Positions 37,374 through 50,400 of a stretch of DNA of 64,000 nt are shown piece after piece; the first letter of the stretch is position 1, and every line of letters starts with the position of its first letter. The notes beneath the pieces were generated by a model that worked only from the letters and a program-made list of their open reading frames with translations, was not told the DNA's origin and did not search any database. The translations under genes and the position numbers were made by a program. Source of the stretch: Glebionis coronaria (lineage: Eukaryota > Streptophyta > Magnoliopsida > Asterales > Asteraceae). Where the stretch lies: positions 123,494,340-123,558,339 of the forward strand of contig CM046875.1 of assembly GCA_025667525.1 (NCBI GenBank), in the 5' to 3' direction.

Positions 37374-40300
37374 TGATGAGACTGTAATTATACATAGTCA
37401 CATCGTCCAAATCAGGCTTAAAATGCTAAAAATATCATCAAAATACCCAAATATATGCTTGTGTTTGTTCATTGTGTATTTTAGGTACGTATATCGTGAA
37501 TTCACCAAAAGATTACAAGAATCAAGCAAAAATGAACACGGAAAACGAAGCTGCACAAAGAACCGGACCTGATTCATGAATTTCCAAAAATACCCTTGAA
37601 GATTGAAGAATTGTCAACTTTGGTCCCTCATCTTTGAAGACTTGTCACAAATGACCCTCCACTATTCATTTATACAAGTTACAACCCTAAAGTTTGAAGA
37701 CATGTGTATGTTTAGCCCTTGAAGATTGATCAAATGACACAACAAGCCCTTGGAACAAATTTCCTAAACTTTTTGTGGTCAAAATACAAGTTTATAAAAT
37801 TATATGACAAAGGGAGTAAAGTTTGGAAGCTGTTTGAAAGTTTATGGGAGTACAAGGGCCTTTCTTGGCAGACACCAAAACCCCACCAGCCAACCATAAC
37901 TCGCCATCTGTCCCACTACACCAAAACCACCAATCACAAAGCCCCCTTTGTCCACCTCACTACCCACTTAATATTTTAATCTGATTTTAAATAATCAGTT
38001 AAACGTTTTTGTGGGTAAACAACAATTTAAATTAATCCACCCCTTAAACCTAATCAAACCACCACCTGCTAATCACCCCATCACATAAACCCTAATCCTC
38101 CAACTCGCCCAAATCAAGGGGGTTTAACCCCAAACCCTCCAGATCCCTGATTCAACTCATCCTAAACTAAACCCACACCCTAAACAAGACTACCCGTGAC
38201 CCATGTGGACCCCCATACTCTCCTGCTTAGCTATTTTGGGCAAAGAAGGAATCCAATCAGAGCATCAACGCCTCATAGCAATTTCGTACTCCTAATGGAC
38301 CAAATGGACTACCAAGATCAAGTCAAACAACTGGCAATCACATGCCTCAACTTTTGACCAAGATTCGTTTTTTCAAACAAGAGGGCAAATCTGGAAATAA
38401 ACATGTTAGGGTTTAAGCTTTGTAATATTTTATTCAATTTCTAGATGGTTCTATGTAGTAGTATAAATGAAACGGGTTGTGTTTCATTTTAGTTTTGTTC
38501 AAGTTTTGTAAGAATTTTAAGTGAAGTAAATAAAGCAACTTTTAAATTCTTCCATACAGAGTTCCTTTTATCTGTTTTCCTTAGTTAAATTCATTTATTT
38601 GCAAGATAGTTTTAAAAAGTTCCTAAGATTGTGTGTTTACATAAGTATTTTCAGAAAACGTTTTTTTAAGTAAAACCTTACATCAGCTTGATTAACAATC
38701 CCACTTGAAGTGAAAGTGGATTGTGGGATTGTTTTCAGCTTGGAGTTAAGTTTTTTCTTAAATTGTCATTGGTTTAAAAAAAATACAGTTTAAAGATTTT
38801 ATAAAAAAAATCTTGTTTTTTCATTTTCTTTTATAACTACTTACTACTCATATAAGCTATCCAATAAGCTGCCTGACAATAGCTTATTGGCACTTATATG
38901 AGCTTGATTTGTTCCTGGTCTTGTGATTGTGTGTAGGAATCAAGAAGTCCCATTTATCTTTCCCTATTCCACCATCTCATTTGAACACATTTGGTCTGCC
39001 TAGGGTCCTACCTTGGATTCCTACAACAGGCATCTCTACTCATCTATAAGCTCACATAAGCTCAGTCAAACTAATTAAGGAAGGCATCAGCAAATTTCAG
39101 GCTTGAACCTCTTTTCCATTTTTTTTAGTCTTGTTATGTGCCTTATGTGATCTTGGGTGTTATCCGTTTTTGTGTATATGTTCATGTCTGTTCATGCTTC
39201 TTGCTGATGTTAGGATCATTTAGTTTGATTTTGGTTAAGGCTTTATTAACAGTTCTTTGAAAAATTTGATTTCTGAAAAATATAGGAGTGTTTGGATTAG
39301 GGTTTTAAGGAGGAAGTTTGACAAGCTTTTGCTTTAAAACCTGTTAAATAAACTACTTAGGCTGTTGGTAGGTTGCTATGCTAGTTTGTTTCAGGTTATA
39401 GGTTAATATCTAGGTTTTGTATGCTTTAAGTGGTAAAATCATTGAATCAAGTCAGTAGGCCATAATTTTCAGTTTTAGACCTTCTAATCTTGTAGACTGC
39501 TAGATAATGTGATAAGGGAGGTTTGTTGATTGCTCATTTGTGTTTTGGTGGCTATTGGACCAAGTTGTGGCCTATTGAAATTCATCAAAAGGCCATTTGC
39601 ATCAGTCAAACAGCCCATATAGTACCAGACCCCATTTTTACTGTTTTACAATAACTTACTAGGGCATTTTTGTGTGATTTTTGTTAAGTGACTTGTTGAT
39701 TTTATTACATTTCTAGACTCCATACACTCCAATGAGTGTAGGGGTGCCAATCATTGTCCAAGAAATCAAGTAACAAACAAGTTACAGGCTTAAAACCATC
39801 CAGATCCGTTTTTATAACTATCAGTGGGAACCAAGTTCCCACTGTTAGTGTTATAGTTGGTACTGCTTAGCTACTGGACAAAAAAAACCAAGATGTCACT
39901 TTCAGATTTTGATTTTTTTTGTCTTTAGTGGGCTATTTTTAGAGTTTTTACTTGATTTCAATTTTGTTATTTTTATTATTTAATTTCTGATTTTCTATTA
40001 AGTTTATTTCTCAGTTACTGTTCATTTATTATTTTTTAGATTAAATTGCATTTTAAATTAGTTTTTAATTATCTGTTTTTTGTCTTTTAGTGCAAGAATT
40101 TAGTATTTTTTAGTTTTAAAAATTTTCTTATATTTAGAAAAGTATTTTAAGATTTTTAGTTTAAAAACATTTTACTAATCACTTTTTAAAGATTTTATTT
40201 AAGTTTAATTAGGGTTTAATTATAATCTGTTTTGTCTTTTAGTGAAATATTTTACTTTTTTCAAACTTTTTCAATTTTCTGCTGTTCATTAGTATAATTT

Positions 40301-40914
40301 AGGATTTTTTAAATAGTCAAATTATTTTTAGCATTATTTTAATATTTTTAATCATTATTTTAGTTTAAAAATTGTTTTTAGTGTTTTAAAAATAGAAAAA
40401 TAGTTTTAAAAATTTAGGAAAAGTACTTTTTAGTCTTTAAATAATATAAGTGATTTATTAGTTCAATAAAATAATATTTTGGGCTTTTTCTTAATTATAT
40501 TTAATTTTAGGGCTTTAATTAGCATTTAAAATTGAATATTTAATTAATAAAAGGTTTTAAAATATATTTATTGTATTTTTATTCTCATTTGTATTTTTTA
40601 GACTTAGTTTTATTTTTTAATTAATTTTTAAGTTTAATTTTTAATTTCGTCACGTTTTACGTATTTACGTTCGCGTTTTACGTTATTACGTCGTAGTGTA
40701 ATCATAGTCGTAGCTCGTCTTTAATTTTTCTCTCTCAAACCAAAAACGTCACTAATCCAAACTTTGATCTTATATAATTGGCACACTTAATTCACACACC
40801 TCCTTCGAGAACGAACCCGCATTTATTCGGTTTTACGTTTTTCCTAAAGTGTAAGACTTAATACTTGCCGCTCATACGCGTTTTTCCTAAAACGTGTACG
40901 AAAAACCTACATCA
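37374..40914 (+). repeat. 5' LTR of element C
   Basis: From TGATGAGACTG to CCTACATCA. The terminal inverted repeat has arms at 37375-37383 and 37396-37404. The TATA box is at 38462-38468. The second half is very rich in T and A (about 39900-40700). There is no gene. Confidence 0.94.
38462..38489 (+). promoter_or_regulatory. LTR C core promoter with 9-bp inverted repeat
   Basis: TATAAAT at 38462-38468 overlaps the left arm AAATGAAAC (38465-38473); the right arm GTTTCATTT is at 38481-38489, and the loop is GGGTTGT. The 3' LTR has lost the TATA box and left arm by a small deletion near 48548. Confidence 0.65.
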
Positions 40915-40919
40915 TTTTT

Positions 40920-40937
40920 TGGCGCCGCTGCAGGGGA
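40920..40937 (+). promoter_or_regulatory. Primer binding site, element C
   Basis: TGGCGCCGCTGCAGGGGA lies five T bases after the LTR end. It is a tRNA-Asp-like primer site. Confidence 0.82.
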
Positions 40938-41773
40938 GGTATTTTTTGTGTGCCATTATTATTATCGTGTTTGTGTGAGTAGTGCGTTTTTACTTTTCAA
41001 TTTTTGGAAAGCGTAAATACGTACATACTCATTTTTGTTAATTTTCTATAATATATTATAGTATCCAAATAAATCGTGTTTAATTTTCCTAAATTAAACA
41101 CACAACCAATCTTTACTATATTGTAGATATCCCATTATCGTTTTCATTTTTCTTGTGAATATATTTCTATATTGTACTTACGTAAAACAATAAAGATACA
41201 AGTACTCCAAAAGCGTCAAAACGCAACCTTGATTCGGGATTTCATCACTCGATCATTGTATTCAATCTAAAGCAAAAGTTTAAAGGCAAAATAGATAAAT
41301 ACTTTCGTGAGGCTTAATTTTGATTAACACAAACTATAAGGTGGGTATAAGGCGGTTGTATTTCACGACCTAAGGGAAAAAGGCTCTTAAGTGCTTAGCG
41401 TCGCCTCGTTTCCCCCGCTTGCTTGTGCATGTTTTGAGAAAGAGGGCTAATCGAGGGTTTGCCGCCCAAATATTATCTACGTATCATATATATTTGCTTG
41501 TTTTGAAGATTAAACCCTCTTGAACGTTTTGGTGTTCCACCAACGTTCTAAAGTCATCGAAGGCGTTCACTCCACGTGATCGTTTTCATTCTTTGAGGCT
41601 TCTTTAATCGAGAAATCGATTCGAGGGGAGATTTGTAGATTTGTGTCTACGTAATACAACAGAAATCTAAAAAAATTAAAAAAACAATCAAAAACAATCA
41701 AAAACAAAAAAAATGAAAAATCGAAACACCGCAAAAAGAATCTTCTTTGCTACCCCCATTCTACGCTTAGTGC
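40938..41773 (+). other. Element C leader
   Basis: This is about 840 bases of untranslated leader. The part at 41380-41420 (CTTAAGTGCTTAGCGTCGCC, then CCCCCGCTTGCTTGTG) is similar to 62775-62815 in element D, which suggests a conserved RNA element. Confidence 0.6.
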
Positions 41774-43288
41774 ATGCGCACTCGATCGAAGGATTATTCT
41801 AATTCTAGCGACGCTTCGAATCAACGCAATCGTAATCGAAGGAATCGACGACGTAGACGAGATTTAGAAACCGAGGTTCCTAATATCGTTGTTGAAGAGA
41901 CCATAGAGGAGATGGCCGACAATCGTTCGATGATGGAATTGCTCCAAGCGCCCACCGAGGGTTATGGAGACGCGATCGTAATTCCCGCTATCGAAGCGGA
42001 GAATTTTGAGATTAAGAGCGGAATGCTTTCGTTGATTCATGCTACAAAGTTTCGAGGTCGTGAAGCCGATAATCCTCACGACCATATTTGGAATTTTGAT
42101 GGTCCTTTGGCCACGAACAAGTTTAAGAACGTCGACACCGATGTCGTCAAGCTTATGCTTTTTCCCTACACGCTCGATGGTGCCGCCAAGGATTGGTACG
42201 AGAAAGAGCTACCTAATTCCATAACTACGTGGAAGGATCTCGTCTCCAAGTTCGTTAATTATTTTTTCCCACCGTCTAAGACAACGTTTTTCAAAAATGA
42301 AATTACAAAATTTGAGAAAAAACCGAATGAATCTTTTAGAGACGCGTAGGATCGTTTTAAGGAATTGCTTAGGCAATATCCTCACCATGGTTTTTTCGAG
42401 TTGCACCAAATTGATACGTTTTACAACGGTCTTAATTTTCAAGAACAAGATTCGTTGAATTCCGCCGCTGGTGGAAACTTTTTGTGTAAGACTCCGAAAG
42501 ATGCATTGATAATTATCGAAAACCGATCCAAGGTATACCAACTCCGCAACGCACCGAGTGTTGCGAATGTCACCAATGTTAGTAGTTCTAATCGCGACAT
42601 TGAGAGAGTTGATGCGAAAGTCGACAAGCTAACGAATGTTTTCACGTCTTTTCTCGTTGAGATGCAAAAGAAAGACGCTCTCGCTACGGTGAAAGCGGTT
42701 GAGGTTTCGTGTACGTTTTGTGGTGGACCTCATAACTATTATGAGTGTGCGGCTACGGATGGCCAAACGTCGAATGTGAGTGCGTTAAATGGAAACAAAA
42801 ATTTTCAAAATCAAAATAACGCGGGTCCATCACAACAAGGCAATTATAATCAAGGAAACAATTTTCAAAATCGTAACAATTTTCAAGGAAACAATCAACA
42901 AGGGAATTTTCAAAACCAAGGTTATAATCGAGGTCGTAATTTAAATTGGCAAAATCGAGACAATAATCAAAACTCGAATTTTTCAAACAACAACAATCAA
43001 GGAAACAATTTTTCAAGTGGTAATCAAGGAAATTTTCAAAGAAGTAATCAAAACCAAAGGAACTTTAATTCAAATCAAAATAGTTCGTCAAACGATTTTC
43101 AAAATTACATGAAAACGAATGAGGCTAATATGAGACGATTAGAGGGAGAAATTGGTACTTTGAAAAACGACTTTACTAATACTTTGAAACTTCAAAACAC
43201 GAAGATTGAGCAAGGAAAAATTGACATTAAAAAGATTTTCGGCTATTATGAACAAAGCCTCGGGTGCTTCATCAAGTTCGTTACCTAG
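41774..43288 (+). pseudogene. Element C gag with Asn/Gln-rich tail
   Basis: The start is ATG at 41774 (MRTRSKDY), followed by an Arg-rich N-terminus. The capsid part carries ADNPHDHI, FFPPSKTTFFKNEI, FYNGL and NSAAGGN motifs. TAG at 42347-42349 replaces a Trp kept in element D (SDAWEEY). Apart from that stop one frame covers the whole gene. The zinc knuckle is CTFCGGPHNYYEC (C-X2-C-X3-H-X4-C) near 42712. After it come about 110 residues very rich in Asn, Gln, Gly and Phe, then a helical segment (MRRLEGEIGTLKNDF). Confidence 0.9.
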
Positions 43289-43952
43289 TGACACCGTAGC
43301 AAATCCGAAGGAACAATGTAAAGCCGCCTAGTCTCATGAGAAAGGTCGTGTGATTACCCCTACCCTTGATGGATTTCGTGTTGTTCCTTCTTCTCAACCC
43401 TCGACTTCTAAGACGTCTTATTGTTCTAAAGTTGATGGGGTGAACGTGGCGACCAAGGAAAAGAGTGCACACCCTCGTGTACCTCAAATTCCATCCACGG
43501 TTCAAAAAGAGAGTTTTATCGACCTTACCAAAGTAACCCTTGAAGAAACTTGTGCTTCGATCCTTCTTAAAAAACCCAAAAGGCATATGCCGAGAAAGGA
43601 AGAGGATCCGGGCCAATTTCTACTACCTTGTGATTTTTCCGAGATTGAGGGATGTTTAGCCCTTGCCGATTTAGGTGCTAGCATAAATCTCATGCCTCAT
43701 TCTTTTTGGAAATTAATGAGATTGCCTAACCTTACCCCCACGAACATGACCATCGAGCTTGTAAATTGTACGCCACTTATACCATATGGAATAGCCGAGG
43801 ATGTCTATGTCAAAGTTGGAAAGTTTGTTTTTCCCGCGGATTTCGTTATATCCGATTACGAGTGTGACCCTAAATGTCCCATTATTTTAGGCCAACCATT
43901 TTTATCGACGGCTCGAACCGTATCGACGTTCACGAGGGGAGACTTACTATGA
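43289..43952 (+). pseudogene. Element C protease
   Basis: In a frame different from gag: EDPGQFLLPCDFSEIEG, then [19 protein letters not shown] with the catalytic Asp, then a lid region and PIILGQPFLSTART. The frame breaks near 43905, and the normal continuation (IDVHEGRLTMRYGDDKM) is in the next frame. The sequence 43289-43349 links gag and protease and contains a stop. Confidence 0.87.
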
Positions 43953-45669
43953 GATATGGGGATGACAAAATGGACTTTTTCACGAGTAAATCCCAAGTGT
44001 CTTATGATAATGAAAAAACCGAGGTTTTAAAACCTAATGTTTCTAAACCTAATGATTTCAAAATGTTCACTTTAGCGGAAAGAATGAGGCTTAATGCATG
44101 TTTTGAAAAAATTAAGAAGATCGGTTTTAAAGATGAGGATTTTAATGATAAGGAATACGTGTACCTAATTCAAAAGGGTATGTGTAAATTTATGAATGAA
44201 AAATCACTTTGGGATGTATTCGATGAAACAAGTGAAATACCAATTCTGAAGGGCGATGTTAGTGCCATCACGACAATGATCAAAATGGACTCGTCTTCAC
44301 CACCTTCGAAGGACCACGTCTTTGAGGCTTCAACTTCTAACTCCATCGAAGTGCCTCCTTTTCCTAGCCCAACACCCGTTGAGGCGAAAGGTTTTATCGA
44401 CATCGATACTCTCGTCTTAGAAAAGTCACCTAAGCATAGTCATTCAACTTGCAAGACCATGGTTGTGAGTGCTCACATCGACTCTTTCTTTGACGATGGC
44501 GATGGCGTTTTGCCGAGATTGATCACATACTTTGAAATCCACATGCCATTTTTGAGGATTCTCCCAAAAAGACCTCTTCACATGTGAAGTACGATGATTA
44601 CGAGTTTGATCCCGAGATTGAGGAAATCATTGAACGAGAGCTAGCTCTTTTGCCTCCACTCCCACCTACGAGTGAGGTCGATCTTTCCAAAATCGAGGAT
44701 GAACTAAATGAGTTGGAACGTCTTATTTTTAATGACGAACCAACTCATGTGACCACCAAAAATCCAAATCTCGAGGAGTTACCTAATCAGCACTCCTCAA
44801 ATGAGAATTACGTTTACCACATTCGTGAGGATTTAACTTATCAACAATCCCCACAAAAGAATGATGGTTTCGTGCTTGATCGTGATCTTTTCGAGAGAGT
44901 TTCTAAGATACTCAAGGAAGGGAATGACAAACCTTGGTTTGACAAGCCTATCTTTGATGAAGAAATCGATGAGATTGACGTTCATGAGGATGACGAGTAT
45001 GTAGACCCCGAGGGGGCGGTGTTCTTTATTGATCGCCGTTTAGAGAATTTATACAATCCGCCACCCCCCTCCTACCAATGACTTAAATGTGAGGTTTTTT
45101 AGCGGGACTAATTTTGAATTTGACACGCCAAATATTTTCGACATTATAAAATCGGGTTTCCATAAAGAGTTTTTAAACGATGAAAAAGAAAAGGATTTTA
45201 AAATTGATTTAAAAGATTTTCCTACAAGTTTAACTCCGTCATCACCGTGTTTTATGAGTGCTACCACCTCGTCTACTCCTCTTGACGACGGTTGGTTTGG
45301 ATCTAGTGTGGGGGAAGCCCCTTATGTTCCCTCACATTTCTCCACCGAGGACGAGATTTACGATCCTGGAATTGCTTGTAAAGGGAAATCTCGGTCTTCC
45401 ACCGATGCAATAAATGGAAAATCTTTTCATTTGCTTGGTGTGAGTCTACCTCAAGTTGCTCATTATGTTGACTTACCCATTGCCCCACCTTTCTACTTCT
45501 CATCTATTTTCTTCTACCCTTTGGGGTTTTACTATCGGTTGAAGTAGCGTTGTTTCGTCTTTCATCCGAAAACGAGGACGCTATCTTTGACCCCGGTATA
45601 CGTTTATCGGGTTTTTTAAGTACTCCACGTACTTTTGGGCATTGTTTATCATGTAAGCCCCACCAAAAA
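43905..45669 (+). pseudogene. Element C ORF-X: acidic, unrecognised, in place of RT/integrase
   Basis: After the protease the coding sequence continues in at least three frames (to 44587, 44584-45081, 45089-45547, then a tail to about 45669). It is acidic and Ser/Pro-rich (YDDYEFDPEIEEIIERELAL, DEEIDEIDVHEDDEYVDPEG). A motif like EDEIYDPGI occurs near 45350 and again as EDAIFDPGI near 45575 in the shifted tail. No RT, RNase H or integrase residue pattern is visible. It could be an overgrown version of the acidic protease-RT linker of A and B, or a sequence acquired from elsewhere. Function is unknown. Confidence 0.7.
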
Positions 45670-47447
45670 TGACTAAACCAAGATTATCCCTAAATGATCA
45701 CATTTATGGGGATTCGAGTCGAGCTTTTGACTCAGTTATCAAAAACAAGGTGCCTCATGGGGGATTCTCATGCTTATCCTTGTAAATATTATTGCTTTCT
45801 AATTAGTTAACGACGGGACTTGTGCTCTTCCAAACTTTGTTTCGTGGTTGTTTGTGATTGTGATTCATTAGGTTCATCGTCATCATTGAAGCCTCTCGTG
45901 TTCGTTTTACGTAGCACTCGAGCATCGATCGTTGCCTTTGGAGATTCCGATATCCGATGATATCCTTTTATGTTCTAACGTTTATCTTATTAGCATAATT
46001 CATAAAAGGCTTTTAGGTTATTCGTTTTACCCTTTCCATGCTCGAGATTAAGCATTCGACTTCGTCTCTAGTATGGGGTGTTTTCACCCCTAGACTCGAA
46101 ACATTGAGGACAATGTTTAGTTTTAGTAGGGGGGGGGGGTGAGTAGATACTTCACCTTTTACGTCACAACGCAATCCAATATTCATCTTTTTGTTATCGT
46201 TTTGTTGCAAAATAAGGCTAAAAATGGCCAAATTTTAAATTTTTTCTAGTTTTTCATAAGTGTTTAAGACACGAATGTAGGTTTTCCGATGGTGAGAATA
46301 AGAGAAATTTTTGACTCGACCGTGCGTGTTGAGCACTTAGCTTCGATTCCTTAACTTTCTAGGCTAAGTCTCTTAATCGTCACGATCTCATGTGTAGTAA
46401 TTATTAGCTTATTCTCCCCACGCTTTTGATAATAAATTGTTAATAAATATTGATTTAGCGGTTTAGTCACTATTGTTGGTTTCTAATTTGTTTTAGTAGA
46501 TTCCATGTAATTAAATTGGGAACACATTGAGGATTCGTCAGCGTCGCGATTTTGAAGTATTGGCACCCAAATAATCGAAAGCTTCACCTAATAATAAGAT
46601 TTTAAGTGCTCACCTAAATTAAGCAAAAATTTAAAGCTCACAAGGCCGAAAAATTTATGCCCAAATTAGAAGTGAATCAAGCCTTTATCTTTGAAGCTTT
46701 AAAGATACAAAATTATCTTTAGCGTGAGGATATACGTCTTTGTCCATAATAAAACCACCGATGATGGCGGATAATAAAAGGCAAGGCAAGACCGAAGTCA
46801 TAATAAAAGCTCCATGGCGGAGTTGAATAAAAGATGGAGGTAAACCTATGATAATAAGGCCCTTCCGTTAGGGGGCGTATAAAAGTCTTGGTAATAAGTC
46901 TCATGTTCAAAACCATTATAAAATCGTGTTTATCGATCCTTCTTGTTGACTTAATTTTTTGACATCGTTGTCTATTAGGGTGAATTATTAATTTAATGAT
47001 TTTGGTTACACCGTTAAGACTCTATTTTTAGACCTAATCTCTATTCACGCATAAGTCAATGATGTATCCTCATGATCATTAAGACAAAATAAAATATAAG
47101 AGATACCAAGTAGGAATTAGGGAGTTTAGGTATATAATTAACACTCATGAGATATGATCGTGTTGCTAACTTATTATAACAACGATCGCATTACACGCTT
47201 AGCATGGAATTTAGTGAAAATCAAGGACGACAAAATTATTTCTAACGAAGCATTCACGTGTTCTTGTTCTATGATCCTAAAAGTCACTTTATCGTGATGA
47301 AAACAATACATTATGTCTAAAACGCGTGTAGAAGTTTATTTAAGTTTATGTCTTCAATAAATGTCATAATAAAATGAATTTTGGAAGTGCTACGATACTT
47401 AATTCTAGCATTGCGTGGGGACACTGAAATGGTTTAGTATGAGGGAG
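45670..47447 (+). other. Element C 3' untranslated region
   Basis: No gene. It contains the AAACATTG-AGGA-CAATGTTT palindrome (46099-46118), just before it a GGGGTG-TTTT-CACCCC hairpin, then a run of 11 G (46129-46139). The end (TATGAGGGAG) is the likely polypurine tract. Remnant R is homologous to its second half. Confidence 0.75.
46099..46118 (+). other. Palindrome AAACATTG-AGGA-CAATGTTT, element C copy
   Basis: Identical over 20 bases to the copy in element B (31652-31671), at a similar place downstream of the coding region. Confidence 0.85.
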
Positions 47448-50400
47448 TGATGAAACTGTAATTATACATAGTCTCATCGTCCAAACTGGGCTTAAAATGC
47501 TAAAAATATCATCAAAATACCTAAATATATGCTTGTGTTTGTTCATTGTGTATTTTAGGTATGAATATCGTGAATTCACCAAAATATTACAAGAATCAAG
47601 AAAAAACGAACACGGGAAACGAAGTTGCACAAAGAACCGAACCCGATTCATGAATTTCCAAAAATACCCTTGAAGATTGAAGAATTGTCAACTTTGGTCC
47701 CTCATCTTTGAAGAGTTGTCACAAATAACCCTCCACTATTCATTTGTACAAGTTACAACCCTAAAGTTTGAAGACATGTGCATGTTTTAGCCCTTGAAGA
47801 TTGATCAAATGACACAACAAGCCCTTGGAACAAATTTCCTAAACTTTTTGTGGTCAAAATACAAGTTTATAAACTCATATAACAAAGGGAGTAAAGTTTA
47901 GAAGCTGTTTGAAAGTTTATGGGAGTACAAGGGCCTCTCTTGGCAGACATCAAAACCCCACCAGCCAACCATAGCTCGCCACCTGTCCCACTACACCAAA
48001 ACCACCAATCACAAAGCCCCCTTTGTCTACCTCACTACCCACTTAATATTTTAAACTGATTTTAAATAATCAGTTAAACGTTTTTGGGGGTAAGCAACAA
48101 TTTAAATTAATCCACCCCTTAAACCTAATCAAACCACCACCTGCTAATCACCCCATCACATAAACCCTAATCCTCTAACTCGCCCAAATCAAGGGGGTTT
48201 AACCCCAAACCCTCCAGATCCCTGATTCAACTCATCCTAAACTAAACCTACACCCTAAACAAGACTACCCGTGACCCATGTGGACCCCCCCCCCCCCCCC
48301 CATACTCCCCTGCTTAGCTATTTTGGGCAAAGAAGGAATCCAAGCAGAGCATCAACGCCTCATAGCAATTTCGTACTCCCAATGGACCAAATGGACTACC
48401 AAGATCAAGTCTAACAACTGGCAATCACATGCCTCAACTTTTGACCAAGATTCGATTTTTCAAACAAGAGGGCAAATCTGGAAATCAACATGTTAGGGTT
48501 TAAGCTTTGATATATTTTATTCAATTTCTAGATGGTTCTATGTAGTAGTCGAGTTGTGTTTCATTTTAGTTTTGTTCCAGTTTTGTAAGAATTTTAAGTG
48601 AAGTAAATAAAGCAACTTTTAATTTCTTCCATACTGAGTTCCTTTTATCTGTTTTCCTTAGTTAAATTCATTTATTTGCAAGATAGTTTTAAAAAGTTCC
48701 CAAGATTGTGTGTTTACATAAGTATTTTCAGAAAAAGTCTTTTTAAGTAAAACCTTTCATCAGCTTGATTAACAATCCCACTTGAAGTGAAAGTGGATTA
48801 TGGGATTGTTTTCAGCTTGGAGTTAAGTTTTTGGTTAAATTGTCATTGGTTTCAAAAGAAAATACAGTTTAAAGATTTTATCAAAAAAATCTTGTTTTTT
48901 CATTTTCCTTTATAACTACTTACTGCTCATATAAGCTATCCAATAAGCTGCCTGACAACAGCTTATTGGCACTTATATGAGCTTGATTTGTTCCTGGTCT
49001 TGTGATTGTGTGTAGGAATCAAGAAGTCCCATTCATCTTTCCCCATTCCACCATCTCATTTGAAGACATTTGGTCTGCCTAGGGTCCTACCTTGGATTCC
49101 TACAACATGCATCTCTACTCATCTATAAGTTCACATAAGCTCAATCAAACTGATTAAGTAAGACATCAGCTAATCTCAGGCTTGAACCCCTTTTCCATTT
49201 TTTAGTCTTGTTATGTGCCTTATGTGATCTTGGGTGTTATCTGTTTTTGTGTATATGTTCCTGTCTGTTCATGCTTCTTGTTGATGTTAGGATCAGTTAG
49301 TTTGATTTTGGTTAAGGCTTTATTAACAGTTCTTTGAAAAATTTGATTTCTGAAAAATATAGGAGTGTTTGGATTAGGGTTTTAAGGAGGAAGTTTGACA
49401 AGCTTTTGCTTTAAAAACCTGTTAAATACACTACTTAGGCTGTTGGTAGGTTGCTATGCTAGTTTGTTTCAGGTTATAGGTTAATATCTCGGTTTTGTAT
49501 GCTTTAAGTGGTAAAATCAGTGAATCAAGTCAATAGGCCATAATTTTTAGTTTTAGACCTTCTAATCTTGTAGACTGCTAGATAATGTGATAAGGGAGGT
49601 TTGTTGATTGCTCATTTGTGTTTGGTGGCTATTGGACCAAGTTGTGGCCTATTCAAATTCATCAAAAGGCCATTTGCATCAGTCAAACAGCCCACATAGT
49701 ACCAGACCCCATTTTTTTGTTTTACAATAACTTACTAGGGCATTTTTGTGTGATTTTTGTTAAGTGACTTGTTGATTTTATTACATTTCTAGACTCCCTA
49801 CACTCCACTGAGTGTAGGGGTGCCAATCATTGTCCAAGAAATCAAGTAACAAAGAAGTTACAAGCTTAAAACCATCCAGATCCGTTTTTATAACTATTAG
49901 TGGGAACCAAGTTCCCACTGTTAGTGTTATAGTTGGTACTGCTTAGCTACTGGACAAAAAAAACCAAGATGTCACTTTCAGATTTTGATTTTTTTTGTCT
50001 TTAGTGGGCTATTTTTAGAGTTTTTACTTGATTTCAATTTTGTTATTTTTATTATTTAATTTTTGATTTTTCTATTAAGTTTATTTCTAAGTTACTGTTC
50101 ATTTATTATTTTTTAGATTAAATTGCATTTTAAATTAGTTTTTAATTATCTGTTTTTTGTCTTTTAGTGCAAGAATTTAGTATATTACAGTTTTAAAAAT
50201 TTTATTAGATTTAGAAAAGTATTTTAAGATTTTTAGTTTAAAATCATTTTACTAATCACTTTTTAAAGATTTTCTTTAAGTTTAATTAGGGTTTAATTAT
50301 AATCTGTTTTGTCTTTTAGTGAAATATTTTACTTTTTTCAAACTTTTTATTTTTCTGCTGTTCATTAGTATAATTTAGGATTTTTAAAATATTCAAATTA

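Noticed and set aside
43905..45669. Degenerate RT or integrase hidden in ORF-X
   Set aside because: No DD motif with RT spacing, no HHCC and no D-D-E pattern in any frame; DPGI and acidic repeats do not fit either domain.
47364..47651. Minus-strand ORF similar to one at 8746-9018
   Set aside because: Both are the antisense of the homologous LTR start of C and R, so the similarity is of DNA and not of a gene.
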